Assembly (NCBI RefSeq): GCF_000178455.1
Contig: NZ_ADNU01000074.1
Coordinates: 1 to 60,224, forward strand
Length of the DNA stretch: 60,224 bases
Source of the DNA: Brevibacterium mcbrellneri ATCC 49030
GTDB taxonomy: Bacteria; Actinomycetota; Actinomycetes; Actinomycetales; Brevibacteriaceae
Direction: 5' to 3'
Shown: in pieces, positions 59,867 through 60,224 of the stretch
Layout of the letters: each line of letters starts with the position of its first letter
Numbering within the stretch: position 1 is the first letter of the stretch
The notes under the pieces: model-generated
Seen by the model: the letters and a program-made list of their open reading frames with translations, nothing else
What the model was told of the DNA's origin: nothing
Database searches by the model: none
Position numbers and translations under genes: made by a program

Positions 59867-59913
59867 AACTGCGTTAACTGCATTAGCTGCAATAACTGCG
59901 TAGTAGTAACTGC
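59867..59913. repeat. Five A(A/G)CTGC units, mostly 9 bp apart, upstream of fhaA
   Basis: AACTGC at 59867, 59876, 59894 and 59908, and AGCTGC at 59885, give start-to-start spacings of 9, 9, 9 and 14 bases. The array lies about 60-110 bp upstream of the fhaA start, in the presumed promoter region of the operon. Confidence 0.7.
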
Positions 59914-60094
59914 TGGGCGAACAGTATAACCGCGACACGGTTGGATGTGACATGCGGTTTTGTTCACGTTGTTCACTCAGTAGCCTGTGCTGTCAGTGGT
60001 GTGTGCGCATGCTCCCGCATGGCGTAATCACCTGTACTTCCACCTGTACTTCAAATGCTTATGGTAGCGGGTTAGTTGGATAAAGCACTGGATT

Positions 60095-60123
60095 TTGTTG
60101 TTCGTAGCCTGAACGTGTACAGT
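60095..60123 (+). promoter_or_regulatory. Promoter of tRNA-Leu
   Basis: TTGTTG (60095-60100) and TACAGT (60118-60123) are separated by 17 bases and end 15 bases before the tRNA. Confidence 0.6.
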
Positions 60124-60138
60124 TATGCCTTGTCGCTC

Positions 60139-60222
<84 letters not shown>

Positions 60223-60224
60223 CG

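Overview
This window is chromosome of a moderately GC-rich actinobacterium (Actinomycetota). The strongest evidence is the block at 50.1-59.8 kb, fhaA-fhaB-pstP-rodA-pbpA-pknA-pknB, read on the minus strand. Next to it lie pabA, a class E sortase, crgA, a rhomboid protease and a cyclophilin, an arrangement typical of the origin-proximal region in this phylum. Nothing specific to mycolic-acid bacteria is visible. A Micrococcales-type organism, perhaps a skin-, cheese- or soil-associated genus, fits the mix of LPXTG surface proteins and fatty/amino-acid catabolism, but the genus cannot be fixed from sequence alone.

Layout. (1) 1-9.7 kb is an accessory block. It holds a serine resolvase with a stump of a Mu-type transposase, a GH114-like lipoprotein, a small secreted protein, an 817-residue LPRTG surface protein with four repeats, an HTH/DUF2975-type pair, and a decayed ISL3-type transposase. 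The transposase has run into, and apparently beheaded, a second LPRTG surface protein gene. (2) 9.9-15.3 kb has two 14-helix drug-efflux MFS genes around a TetR regulator and an ankyrin gene. A duplicated end of the tetR gene flanks the ankyrin gene. (3) 15.4-28.6 kb is general metabolism: thioesterase, MFS porter with a universal stress protein, YceI, threonine aldolase, MgtE, a His-rich miniprotein, an SDR, PutA and a 3-hydroxyacyl-CoA dehydrogenase. (4) 28.7-32.4 kb is efeUOB iron uptake behind a DtxR/IdeR-like box. (5) 32.5-43.6 kb holds acyl-CoA catabolism (crotonase; TetR divergent from SDR plus phosphotransferase; acyl-CoA dehydrogenase), a yefM-yoeB toxin-antitoxin pair, and a cassette of two membrane proteins (one DUF5058-like), an M20 amidohydrolase and an amidase. 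The cassette looks like an uptake-and-hydrolysis route for an N-acylated or amidated compound. (6) 44-60.2 kb is the cell-envelope and division block, ending in a tRNA-Leu(CAG).

The most unusual signals are not genes. The octamer CACCTCGG/CCGAGGTG occurs about 50 times between 9.8 and 59.4 kb, on both strands and in genes and gaps, but not once in 1-9.8 kb. A 65-bp palindrome occurs in four gaps. Two of its copies are followed by paired palindromes built on TTTGGATACAGTCCA. A structurally similar element built on TACTCTACA lies behind the toxin-antitoxin pair. The membrane-protein cassette has a leader in which a distal arm can pair with its own ribosome-binding site. Several genes start six bases after a -10 hexamer and so are probably leaderless.

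All calls come from reading the sequence and from family knowledge. No database search was possible, so family names for divergent proteins are provisional.
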